Assembly: GCA_027943335.1 (NCBI GenBank)
Contig: BSBK01001870.1
Span: forward strand, 186,001 to 250,000
From: Chamaecyparis obtusa
Lineage: Eukaryota; Streptophyta; Pinopsida; Cupressales; Cupressaceae
DNA: 64,000 nucleotides
Direction: 5' to 3'
Shown: positions 22,536 to 35,299 of the stretch, in pieces
How the letters are laid out: each line of letters opens with the position of its first letter
How positions within the stretch are numbered: position 1 is the stretch's first letter
Position numbers and translations under genes: made by a program
The notes under the pieces: generated by a model
The model's database searches: none
What the model was told of the DNA's origin: nothing
What the model saw: only the letters and a program-made list of their open reading frames with translations

Positions 22536-24602
22536 AAGGAGAAAGAGAAAAGGCGAATACCACCATGTGACTTTTATTATGATATGAACTATGATTAATT
22601 TGGCTTACACAACCTTCTATGTTATGCCACCTGAAACTGTGCCTACAACCAGTGATTCGACCTTAGAGGTGTGTAATGAAATATCTCCCTCTAGATGGAA
22701 TGGAGAAATTGAAAGAAAGGCATAGAGTAATGGAAGTTCTAGGAAAGCTTGCAGGGTCAAACCTAAAGTATCTTCTACTAATGTGAATGGAGTATCTGAA
22801 AGTAAGGAGGAAAGTGAGACAAACATTAGGAAAAATATTGCTTCCAAACCTAAGCTAAAGTTGCTCGATTTTTTCTTTGGATGTGGTGGCATGTATACTA
22901 GATTATGTTTTGGTGCAAATATCTCATGTGCCAACCTTGTCATGAGATGGGCATTGGATTTGAATGAGATTTCCTACAAGAGTTTGAAGCATAATCATCC
23001 AGAAACAGAGGTTCGCAATGAATTTGTTGGTGTTTTCTTGGAGCTACTTAGGGAATGGAAGAAGTTGTGTCTAAAGTACTATCAACCTAATGATCAAAAG
23101 ATAGTCACTTGTGGGTGAACACCTCTTAAGGCTAAGGAAACTCCAAAAGAAGAGGAACCTGATTATGATTATGATATTCAAGAAAGAAATTTGAAGTAGA
23201 GTGCTTGCTTGACATTCGACATGTTGATCCAACTTGTGAGAATGAATCTAGGATGGAATTCAAGGTGCTTTGGAAAGGCTATGATGAGAGTGAGGATACA
23301 TGGGAACCCTTGTCATGGTTGGGGGAATGTGAAGAAAAAATCAAGGAGTTTGTGGTAAAAAGTGCAAAAGATAAGTGTTTGCCTCTACCAGGTGATGTGG
23401 ATGTTATTTGTGGTGGCCCTCCCTACCAAGGAGCTAGTGGATTCGATATATTTAGAAATTTTGAAGCTCCTCTTGATGATCCAAAAAACCATCAAATGGT
23501 TGTATACATGGACATTATAAACTTCATGAGGCCAGGATATGTTTTGATGGAGAATGTTGTTGATATTCTTAAATTTTGTAATGGATTCCTTGGTTGTTAT
23601 TCCTTGAGCTATTTGATACATATGAATTATCAAGAAAGGCTTGGATTGATGGAAGTTGGATGTTATGGACTCCCACATTTTCACATGCGTGCTTTCTTGT
23701 GGGGAGAAAAGTCATCTGAGAAACTCCCACAATATCCGCTACCAACACATGATGTGGTTGTTAAAGGTGGTGTCCCAAATGAATGGGAGTACAACATGGT
23801 TGCTTATGATGAAAACCAATGTCACAATCTTGAAAAAGTGCTTGTTCTTGGGGATGCTATTTTTGACCTTCCATTGATTTTAAACTTGGAGAATTGAGAT
23901 GAAATGGCATATGGGAAAGGCCCTTGCACCAAGTTCCAGAGATATATTAGAATGCCCAAAGAAGTTATGAAAGGTCAAATATCATATGAAACCTTCAAGA
24001 AGACAACACAGAAGGTTTTTCTTTGTGATTATAGGTCACTTCAGTTGAACAAAGATGATTATTAGCATGTCTTCCAAATTCCTAAGAAAAAGGGGGCAAA
24101 CTTTAGGGATCTTCCTGGTGTACTTGTTGGGCCAGAAAATGTTGTGGAATTGGACACCTCTATGGAGAGAGTAATATTTCCATTGGGAAATCCATTGGTT
24201 CTAGATTACGCAATAAATTTTATAATTAAAGGTCATTCCACAAGACCATTTGGTCAATTATGGTGGGATGAAATAGTGCCAACTATAGTCACTAGGGTTG
24301 AGCCTCATAATCAGGTTGTTTTGCATCCTGAGTAGGATTGAGTTCTTTCTAATCATGACAATGCAATATTATAGGGTTTCCCTTACTACTACAAGATTTA
24401 TGGGGGTGTTAAGGACAGAAATATTCAAGTAGGAAATGATGTGGAAGTACCTGTTGCACGGGATTTGGGCTATGCCTTGGGAATGGCCATACATAATTTA
24501 TGTTCAGAGGAGCCAGTCATGTAGCTTCCAAATAAATATCCTCATTTTTTTAGTGACAAACAAAATGGTGACCTAGCTTTAGATGTTGGAGAAAAATGCT
24601 AG
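22536..24602 (+). pseudogene. Chromomethylase (CMT-type DNA cytosine methyltransferase) intronless pseudogene
   Basis: Plant-specific CHG methyltransferase remnant. From the 5' end: the last part of the BAH region (RRIPPCDFYYDM, about 22555), motif I LLDFFFGCGGM (22858), HNHPETEVRNE, a chromodomain (FKVLWKGYDESEDTWEP, 23260-23310), motif IV GGPPYQG, motif VI YVLMENVVDIL, PQYPLPTHDVVV, then target-recognition and C-terminal motifs ([26 protein letters not shown]). Motif IV has Tyr (tac, 23424) where the catalytic Cys should be. One frameshift lies near 23185. Stops occur at 23116, 23895, 24063, 24333, 24339, 24372, 24522 and 24600. Plant CMT genes are split by many introns but none interrupts this copy, so it looks like a 5'-truncated retrocopy. 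No clear poly(A) tail or target-site duplication was found. Confidence 0.9.
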
Positions 24603-25690
24603 TTGCATGCCTAAAACCAGCTCATATTGGTGTTACTTCTTATCCTACCAGTAATTCTGGGGCTCATTTTTATCACCAAGGAATATTAATAGAAAGCCAA
24701 TCGAGTGTCTAGCCATCCAATTTGAATGTGTTTGCATATAAAAAATTCTAGAAAGCTCCTTTTATCCTTGCTTTGACTATTGTAGTTGTTATTCTTTTCT
24801 ACAATTGATTAATTCTCTGAGGATTATTTTTTTAAAATATGTTAATTTTTTCATTTTTAGTGAATTTGTCACAAATTTGTATCATGTGTATCAATGCATT
24901 TTAACCCAAAGAAAAATTGGTTCTCAAGAAAAAAAATAGTATGCATAAAAAAGTGGCAAATTTTAGAAAGATAATGACTTGCATCAACATAATGAGGAAT
25001 TTGTATGAGAGATATCAAGCATATGATAAACAACAAAACACTTTCCCTTATAATGTATTAGATTCACAACCCCCCATGATCTCTCTAGAAAGTCATTAGT
25101 TATCCAAAAATGTCAAATAGAGGGTGAAAATGATTGATATTTGAATGATTGATATATGACAAACAACAATGATCATGAAAAGTTTAAATTATCTACGAAG
25201 ATCGATGGAGTTGTATGCATACCCAAATTTTCAATCGTAATGGGCACTTGTTTTCTGATTTGTTGACACATTCTTTTACACTATGTAAATATTTATACAA
25301 ATTAAGGCTCCAAGATTTTCAAGAAACATGATTATGTAATGAATAGAAAATGTCCAAATACAGAAAATTCTAAGTTGTAAAAAACCTACAGTTTACAAGT
25401 TGAATATGACCAAAACCTTGAGATAAGCACCAAAACAAAAGAAATATGCATGTATGAGGCATACTCGTTGTTTTAGAAAAAGGTGAGTTTGTTGTTTTCC
25501 ATGAGATAGAGCTCAAAATACCTATTGAAAGGATAGTTGTAGATCTGTATAAGAAAGTCAAAAAATCTCCACTCCATGTAACCTTCAAATTATCCATTGA
25601 CAATGAACACAACTACAAAATAGAAGAGAATAAGCACAAAGAGAAAGAAACATGGAGAAACGTAGTGGAGGGAGAAGCATGCAGATGACT
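24603..25690. other. Non-coding gap: possible CMT 3' UTR and dirigent 3' flank
   Basis: No supportable frame. An A-rich stretch (24905-24945) could be a decayed poly(A) of the CMT copy, but it is not clean. Confidence 0.4.
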
Positions 25691-26335
25691 TCATTTATAA
25701 ATGAGAGTGGTAAAGAATTTTAGCACTATCTCATCAACAATGTGGGAAACGGTCTCAATGAGAGCAAGTCCTTGAGCATTGTGAAACACACCACTGCCTC
25801 CCACCATTGCAATCTCCCTCTCTGGTAACGCAATGTTGTCTTTTCCTGATAATTCAATGTTGTTGTTTATGTATTTAGAACCTTCAAATTTTGCAGTGAA
25901 AGCAAGAAACAATGTACTACGATCTTCCTCTTCAGCAAGGTTGGCTAAATGATAATAATATCCCTCCCCTTTTCCAAGCACATAAGAGAAATGAAGATCG
26001 GGCCCTTCTCTCAAGATGTATTCAAACACAATCACATTACACAGTAGCATATGTGAGGCTCCTCCAAGAGGATTCTCAGGGTTTAGTCTACCATTAATAA
26101 TGTTTGTGTTGGGAAAAGAGTTTTGAAGACCTAAGCCAGGAATAACTAAACCTATGCCCTTCGCTCCTCCATTTACATTATTCAGGGGGATAGTTGAGGC
26201 CCCTTCGAGAGGATTTAGATTGATGTTCACAATATTTGTATTGTGGAAGGAATTTTGAAAGCCTAAGCAGGAATGAGGGAGCCTAAGCCCTGTACGCTAG
26301 TGGTGAAAGGAGAATTATTGAATTCTCCACCCATA
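25691..26335 (-). pseudogene. Dirigent-like protein, C-terminal domain intact, N-terminus missing
   Basis: Dirigent proteins guide stereoselective phenoxy-radical coupling in the cell wall. The open stretch from 26255 to 25691 ends in a typical dirigent fold: IVFEYILREGPDLHFSYVLG, STLFLAFTAKFEGSKY, ALPEREIAMVGGSGVF, AQGLALIETVSH and a C-terminal FFTTLIYK. Upstream lies a Gly/Asn/Pro-rich linker with a repeated unit (QNSFPNTNI...NPLGGAS and QNSFHNTNI...NPLEGAS), as in dirigents with long N-terminal extensions (ESB1-like). About 26270 a frameshift breaks the first repeat. There is no ATG, signal peptide or N-terminal HDIL-type motif before the sequence fades at 26335, so I call it a fragment, though an upstream exon cannot be excluded. 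Confidence 0.65.
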
Positions 26336-26339
26336 ATGG

Positions 26340-28290
26340 TAAATGGGAGAGACCATTTGCATGTAAGAGGGAAATGAAAAAATGCCCTCCTAATGCAAAA
26401 TAAAAAAATAAAAACATGTCTGCCTAGGTAAATTTAATTTATTTTTTCCTTGTTTTTTATTTATTTGACTTTTCTTTTAATAACTAAATTTTAATAAACT
26501 AGTATGTATATTACTATTTTATAATAATTCAGTTATTTAAAAATAATAATAATAATAAATATATTTATTAAAGTGAATTGATTACAAAAAATTAGTAATT
26601 ATAATTTATTTATTAAAAAATAAATAAAATAATAAATATATTTATTAAAGTGAATTTAACAAAAAAAATAGTAAATATATATTTATTATATTATTTATTT
26701 TTTAGGTAAAATAAAATTGACAAATAAGAAAATTACATGCATATTATGCAATAAGGAGTGGCTATTTATTTTAATAATATTGTATTTTACATTAACTTAA
26801 TTGTGAAATATTTGATAAATTGATATTCTAAAAATCACTTTATTTTAATATTATTTTAAATACAAAAAAATAATTAAAATAGCCAAAGAGTGTAATTGGA
26901 GATCAGTATGGAATTGCATGCATTTTGACATTGTTGTAGGATAGTTTCTCTTTGTTTGAAATTGGAAATCTAATGATCCTACTTTATTATAACTGACATG
27001 TAGATGATATTAAGGCTTGAATTAATACCCATAAGCATAGATAACATGGAATACTCAAAACATAGGGAAAACATAAGCCAAGAGAAAACACTTCTAGACA
27101 AAAAATCAATAGTTAACTTCTAAAAATTCTCCAAAAAATAGTAATTATATTCTTAATCACAACAGAAATGGCTACACTAGAAAAACAAATATATGAACAC
27201 TTGGTGGATCTCTTCAAGATTTATTGTCTCATTCTTGTATATAACAATCAAATTATTTTGGTATTCGAGGTTCATGAGCTCCTCCATATCAAGTGTGCTT
27301 GCTAATTCTTGCAATGATAGGGAATAGTTCTTAAGTAAATAAGGAGGGTTTTAAAAAAAGTTATATTTATTAAAAAAAACCATGCTATGAAATATACAAA
27401 AATGAAACTCTCAAAACCATCAATACCATGTGTTAGGGTTACAAACGTGCAAAATAAATGAGCGAAGGAACCGTCTTTGAGCTATTAAGTAGTAAAGAGG
27501 ACATGTCCCGTAGAGTATATAGAAGGAAACTTCAATAGTGCAAGAGGATTTCATTTTTCTTTTGTCATTTCAAATACCCATATCAAATATTGGAAGGGAA
27601 AATGCCACATTGTACAACTCGTTTGTCGATCAATTTTGAAATCATTTAAAAGCTAGATTTCTGGCATGAGATGGGTGTAGATGGATTTCTCAGGCAATAA
27701 TCCTATTGGAAAACAAGCATTACTAGTGAAATGAAACTTTATATAAGTCTATGATATTATCAAATGTTATTATAAAGGAGTAATAATAATTTAGTTTTTT
27801 ATTTTTATTTGGGTGAGTAATTATTTAGTCATTTATTTGGCCATTTTTGTTTGGGTGACTAATTATTTATTCATTGATTTAGTCATTTATTTGGTCATTT
27901 ATTTAAAGTCATTTTTATTTGTATAACCTTTTGGTTTTACCCAATGACCAATTAGCCATTTATACTTGTCAATTGAAAAAATTAGTACAATTTGATCATT
28001 TTTAGTCACGTGACTAAAAGTTTTAGTTGTGTGACTAAGAGTTTTAATCACGTAGTCATATATTTTTCAAAATGTACTAGTATAGACTAAGTGCTACCCT
28101 AAACTAAATTCTAACACTACTTATTAATAGCAACAACAACAACAAGGAACAACAAATGAGAGAAAACAAATAGCAAAGGACAAGACAACAAAAATGTAAA
28201 AATAAATTAAAAGAAACATAAATGGGGGCACAAACTTCAAACCCCACTTGAGTAATGATGAGGCAATGGTTTAATCAGTGGATGGGGTGC
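26340..28290. other. AT-rich unassigned DNA with local repeats
   Basis: No gene seen. Contains a 29-bp direct repeat (26551 and 26628, aataataaatatatttatta core) and, at 27780-27920, several degenerate copies of gtgactaattatttagtcatttatttgg-like sequence. Confidence 0.5.
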
Positions 28291-30150
28291 TACACATGTA
28301 ATGCCCCATCAGGGAACCCAAGAGACATTAACCTAAAATATGTTACTAAGTTTGCAGAATAATTTTTTTTTAAGTGTTTACAAGCAGTGATGAATAAATA
28401 AGTGGAAGTAAAACATAAAGTCCATAAGTACACATAAAATAAACATAATCTCCATATTAGATTACACATCTCAAGGGTTCCTTGATGTAGAAACTACATA
28501 CTTACAATTGCGTCTACTAATTACAATAATCATCTAAATCATCTACATATTAAATCATAATTACATCTAAATAATAAAGTATACATAATCTTCAACATCC
28601 ATTGCACAAGTCGTAGGATATGTAGTTACAATTAAATACAAAGTACAAAATAGAGAACATACAAGAATACGAATAAGTATCCAAAAAGATAGGATAGGAA
28701 GAAAATGAAACAAGGATCATCCATCACTGGAACAGGGATGTCAGAATCTCAAATGGTAAAAGAATCACTACCTCCCAACCTCGTGGAAACTTGTGGTTCC
28801 ACTCCTACCATGCTGAGAAGATAACATCAAATCCCATTTGGATAACAATACCAATCAAATCTGGTAAAATAAGCAAGGATCCTAGAAGCTCCTATCTCAA
28901 GGGTACAACGCATAAATCAAAGGTATACATACTAACCCAGAGGTAACCAACACATGTAGGAAACCTAGAATGAAATCAGGGAAGTGTCATCACATATGTC
29001 AACCCCTTGGAATGATCTCCTTAGACTCTGACTTCCAAGTATGATCATATGCAGAACCTGAAATCCTCTCATGTGGACAAGGATAACCAGTCATTTTAGA
29101 CTCACTGTCACTACTAGATGAGCAAGCATCTTCTCCCACTCCCATCCTTAGTGTATACTAGCACTCAAGGCATGGGCGAGGAACCATTATCTTATTAATT
29201 CATTTTAACTCCATTTAATTTATATTATCACTTGATTAAGTAACCTACTAAGGATACCCAAGTAGCCACTTTTGGGCTCTGGAACCTCCAAAGAAAGCCA
29301 CTTCCCCTTTAACACCTAGATAACCTACCCTAGGTTCATAGTCTCAAAATCATGACTCAAGGTCAACATAATTCATAATTTTCAAATCTAGTTCCAAAGA
29401 GTAATAGGAACACACAACACCAAAATTTTCATCATAAAAAATCAAATCCATAAGGTTGGGTCACAACAAGATCAACTTCAACATAAGTATGCAAGAGAAA
29501 CAAAATCAATACAACAACCCTAACCCCACCTCTGGTAACAATCCTAATAGGCTGACGTAAAAGTTTCCCCTCTAACCCAAACACGGAAGGAATAAAATAG
29601 ACATACAATAGAATTTAATAAATAAACTAATTTATAAAAACCCATCACAAAATTAATCTATTAATAATCACTAATAAACTATAATTACATTTAACAAATT
29701 AAATTATAACCCTAACAAATCAATTTATTACATTATTAAAATAAAGTGATTTTAAGAATTAAAATTACTAAGACACTATAATTTCATAAATCTAATTAAA
29801 ATAATGAATTAAGTTGCCCAATTTTATTTAACAGAAACATCCTTGAAATTAAACATGTCATAACTCATTTCCATCAATAAACTAACATAATTAATCATTT
29901 AAACAACTAGCCCAACTATTTATATATTAACCAAACAATAACAAACATTAATTAAAAGAAAAACTATTCATAATTTATATATACACATATACTAAATAAT
30001 ATATGTATATATTAATACCAAAAAAATTATATTTTAAATTAAATTTAAAACAACATGTATATTAAATTAATTTTTAATATTCTTTTATATTTAAATAAAA
30101 TAATTTTTTTTTATTATTATTATTTTTAATTTAAAAATAACTTTAACAAA
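28291..30150. other. Unassigned, possibly relic LTR or leader sequence
   Basis: Starts with tgtaatgccccatc (28298), like the start of some plant LTRs, but no matching end or second copy is visible. 29600-30150 is very AT-rich. No coding motif. Confidence 0.35.
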
Positions 30151-30298
30151 ATAGGCGGCGGGGACCCACTGGCCCCACCCCTGTTGTCGTAGGCAGTACT
30201 ACTGCCACAACAATCTAAGAGTGTCGTGAGCAATAGGGTTGTCGTGGTAGCTCTTGGAGCTATCCGGGGAGGTTAGGGGGAGAGGCCCCCGCCTCCTC
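30151..30298. other. GC-rich island in AT-rich surroundings
   Basis: About 150 bp with ggcggcggggacccactggc and gggggagaggcccccgcctc. It contrasts sharply with the flanking poly-A/T-rich DNA; origin unknown. Confidence 0.5.
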
Positions 30299-30477
30299 CA
30301 AAAAAAAATTAATTTAAAATTGTTTAATATAATTTATTTTTTTTAAATATTTTATATTATTTTTTTCACCAGTAATTTGTTGTGTCAAAACAACGAACAT
30401 ATATATATTTTCCTTTCTTTTTTTTAAAGAAAAAATTGACAGCAAAAGGGAAATACATATATATGTATATATATGCA

Positions 30478-30780
<303 letters not shown>

Positions 30781-30782
<2 letters not shown>

Positions 30783-33700
30783 ATTAATGAATATATGAGG
30801 CTGGATTTTTTATTAATCATAGAATACATATACATATATATTTTTTGTTTCAAAGACAACTCGAAAACCTTAATGTAAAGATTAATCTGGGTATTTTTTA
30901 AAAAAATCATTTTCTAAGGTTTATTTGATGTTTTCTTTCAAACCCTGTACAGATCTAAATTTTCCTAAAATAAATACTGTAGAATTTCAACCTAGGGTTT
31001 ACCATGCAAAAATTTCTTTCATAGAATTCCAACAATCAATATTCTAAATTTTAATAATATCATTAATTCAAAATCCTAATTGAATTAAGAATTGCATACA
31101 CACACCCATTTTCTTACAATCATTTTTCTAGAATTTCAACAAGAAAAGAAGTCACAAAGCAACCAAAAAATCTAGATCTGACAGGCACTAAGAAGACAAT
31201 TATTTCAGAAATACCAGAATTACATCTATAAGGGTTTCTAAATCCTACCTCAAACCACCAAATGAATAAATGTGACGAAGACCAGAAATGTAGACAAATC
31301 CAAGCTTTCATGGAAAATTCCTCCAATTCGAATCCTTCACCCAAAATTCTCCAAACTTGTGTGTTGAGAATAATGGACAAGCTTTTCCAATATAGGAATT
31401 GAACTCCACAAGCAAATTTTGGAACTCAACTCAACTCAACAGCCTTGTTTTCATCAACTCCAAAATTCCCTCAATTTCAATTTTGAACTCAAGTATATTC
31501 TTTCATTATTTCTGTCAACTCGCTTAACTCGTAATTTACTAATTCTTTTATTTATTTATTCCAAATTGAATTGTGCAACCAAATTGTATTTAAATTAAAT
31601 TAAATTAATAACCTTTAGTCTAATGTTATTTTTCACATGTTATTTTATTTCCAATTAATAAATTACCTTTTATTTGGAAATTTAAATTTTATAATTAATT
31701 AAACTTTAAAAAGAATGTATTTAATTAATCTTCATTAATTAAATACTTCTATTTCCAAAATAAGCCTTTTAATTTAACTCTTTAAATTTCATAAATGTAT
31801 CTAATTAATTTTCAATAATTAAATACTCTCATATTTAAATAACTATAAATAGAAAGATCTAATTTATTTAAATTACATAATTAATCTAAATAAATTATCT
31901 AATTATAGCAATCATATCAACCAACCAAAAATCAAGTAAACCATCAAAACCATAACAATGCTTAAGGGAATGACTATAACTCACGTCACCCGGATAAATT
32001 CGGGAAGGGTAAAATATCATAATCTTGTCCACTATTTTAGGGCAATAGAATGGCTTAGGTTGGGATTTGGATTTGAACATTATCTCCCATCTCTTACCAT
32101 TGAGACTTGTGATAGGGCACACTCATCCTGACAATTCAAGGAAGTCGAGGCCTAGTACCTACAAACCTACATAAAAGATGAACATGTACATACATGTATA
32201 TATAACAAGCAATGACAGGGATCGGGACATCGTGTGGATCCCGCATGTAGGTAACTACAACTCTGTCCCTCAACCATATCAAACAAGTCAAATAGGAAAG
32301 TGAAAGAATACATGATAACCATACACATGCAAGCGTGGGGTAAGTACAATTATAACCATAAACATCATTTAAAGCATATAAATAATCATTATCAAAATAA
32401 CTAACATCATCTAATTGTAATTATATAATATCCATAATTATTCAATCATCAAAATCACCATGTAATGTCATACATCCAAAACCACATAATAACTAGAATA
32501 TAAACGCACACATAAAAGTGACCTAAAAGAGTTTAGCAATATAAAACTAAAAAGAAAACTATGGGTGGGCACTACAACACACATGAAGATCTCAATGAGA
32601 ACACAAACAAAAAACTCTAATCATACTAGATGCACTAAAAGCTCAATAATTGCTCTAAGTTTGTTGAAAGAAGGGTACACAAATGAGGGGTGAAACACTA
32701 TTTTATAGGTGTTGGGGTCAGGTGACACTAGCATGTGTCAACAATTTAGTCACCTTTCTATGGTTTGTGTGAGGTTGTGACCCTTTGGGGCATTGGGGTT
32801 ATCTTTTGTGGGTTTCATTTTTTCATTGATCATTTGATCATTAATCCCTAACAACAAGGAAACAAACAAAAGGGACAGACAGGTAGAATTGGGGATCAAG
32901 GTTTGAGGGTGTCATGTCTCCATGAAATGCCCGACCCTCTAATCAAAAACCAATAAAAAAAGGCAAGAATTTTTAGGGATAAAACTTTCGAGAATGAGAT
33001 GAATCTTTGATAGGTATGAAACTATAGTCAATGAAAACCCAAAAAATAGGAACAAGGAAAAAATGCATAGGGGGAAAAAAAAAGAGAAAATGGGTTCCCC
33101 ACACTCACTCGAGTGAAAAAGTAGGATGTGATTTGTGTGTCACAAAACTAACTTTAACATATCCCTAATGCACTAGAAACATTACAAAATAAATTGCAAA
33201 ATTAGCTAGCTATTTATAAATCCTTTAAGCTTTTTTTCACAATTGTGGACTCGAGGAAAGCTATTTGAAGTCTTAAAGATTTTTAAAAAACATGATTTCC
33301 CTATAATAACAAAACAAAGATGAGATAAATTTCCTTAGAAGGCAATTTAGTAGGTTATAATTTACATTAAACGTTAGAGAAAGCATTGGATCTTAAATGT
33401 TTTAGCATTAAGAACCTTCTCATTTTAATGCAAGATTTGTTAAAAAAAAAAATTGGGTTTGTTGAGAAATGCTTTCATAAATTTAAACAATAAATATTGT
33501 TAGGTTTAAAGTAAAATTCTTAGTTGAAGTTTATTTTCTATGGCACAATGAGGTTTTAGGTTCTAGGAAGTATGTTTGTTGTTCCATCATAGGCATAAAT
33601 CAAGTGAAAAGGGTGTGCTCACTATAAAGTTTCCAACAACACTATCATAGTGAAAAACATATATGACACGTAGATCATGACAATGACCTCCATTCGTATA

Positions 33701-35299
33701 AAATCCAAATCTTAAGTAGAGTAGATTATTGAGGTAAGACTAGGAAAAATGGGGAATTAGACCTTCAAATACACATGCAATCAAGAAACATGAAATCTTT
33801 GTGTTCAATAAACTCCGCTAAATTTCTCAATAGTATTTTATAGGAAAAATAATTTATTCACAAAAGAGGATATATGCAAAATGCCTACCTAGAATAACTC
33901 ATACTTGTAGTGTTTGGGTCCCCTTTAGATATACACCCTCTATGCATTGATACCTTATCCTAAGAAATACTTCATTGCTTATCCTGCACTCTTTTCCTAA
34001 AATCGCTTCTTATTTGTATGTTCTCTTGGTGCTTATATCATTTCAATCATATCTTTTTCAAAAGATACCCAAAGGAGAGCCAGTAAAAAGACTATAACAT
34101 CCCAATCAAAAAATATGATTTATTTCCCAATAAGTGGCATTCTATAAGGCTACATGACAATTTTGGTTTGATCTACTTCCATATCCTATTGATGGTGCTA
34201 TCAAATGATGACTAAGAAATTAATTTTTAATTTTTAATTTCCCATTAAGAGATCATGCTCTTGTTTTACCCAAGATAATAAATAAAGATGTAAAAAGAAC
34301 AAATCAACTTAAATAGTAAAATATACTACTCAGATTTCCCCATTTAATTAAATATTCTATTTTAATCAACCATTGATGGATCAAATATTGATTTGGGAGT
34401 TGGTGTGATATTTATTCCAGTCATATATTGAGACTTGATTCCCTATATATCAACTTGATTTTTAATGTAACAATAATATTGGACTAAATATCATTAATAG
34501 TTGGCATTTGGCTAACCTATTCATTGATTTTAAGTCTATTAATATTCATACGATTTTCTACTAGTTGCTACATAAAATTTATTAATATTATAAGACTAAG
34601 GATGCTAGAATTATTAAATATAATGATCTAACAATGCATTCATTTAATTCCCTTATCTCATACATGATTGATGTTATTCCTATAAAAGATAAAATACATG
34701 TTGATGTAATGGATAATATTTTATCATTGAATTTCGTAGATGACAATGGTCCTCACTTCAAATTTCTATTCATAATTGTAAAAACCTATTATTCAAGCAA
34801 AGTCCTTATTAGTATGTGTCATGTTTATAGGTTCAAAGAATTATTCCATGAAAGTTATAATTAGCTTGATAACTTTTCTTGCTAATTTCTTTAAATATAC
34901 TTGTAGACACATCCAAATATTTACTACATTGTATGTGATTATAGTTGGGGTGTTTTATAAACATTTTTATAGTGGTGTACTACTTCTATTCCTTTATGAT
35001 AATAAGAAATTTATTTACCTTCAAGAAGCCCATTGGACATATATGGTGGTTGTATTAGTTTAAAACTATTGGTTAAAAGACTTTTATACATGATTTTTTC
35101 TTTACATAAAATAAGGATTGATATGATTTTTTCTAAAAAATGTGCAACATCCCAAATACATAGCAACCTAAAAAGTGTATTTGATCATGAGAACTATCCC
35201 TTTACTTCCCCTTGGTTATTCTCTACATGGAGAGTATACATGGTGGCTAAGATTTCCTCAACCTATTTTGATAAACACATATTCATTATTAACAATACT
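30781..35299. other. Unassigned intergenic DNA
   Basis: About 4.5 kb with no coding motif on either strand. 31500-31900 is AT-rich with repeated aattaatta-like tracts. 32700-33120 has moderately GC-rich segments. Open frames near 34630-35310 are AT-driven and unrecognised. Confidence 0.45.
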
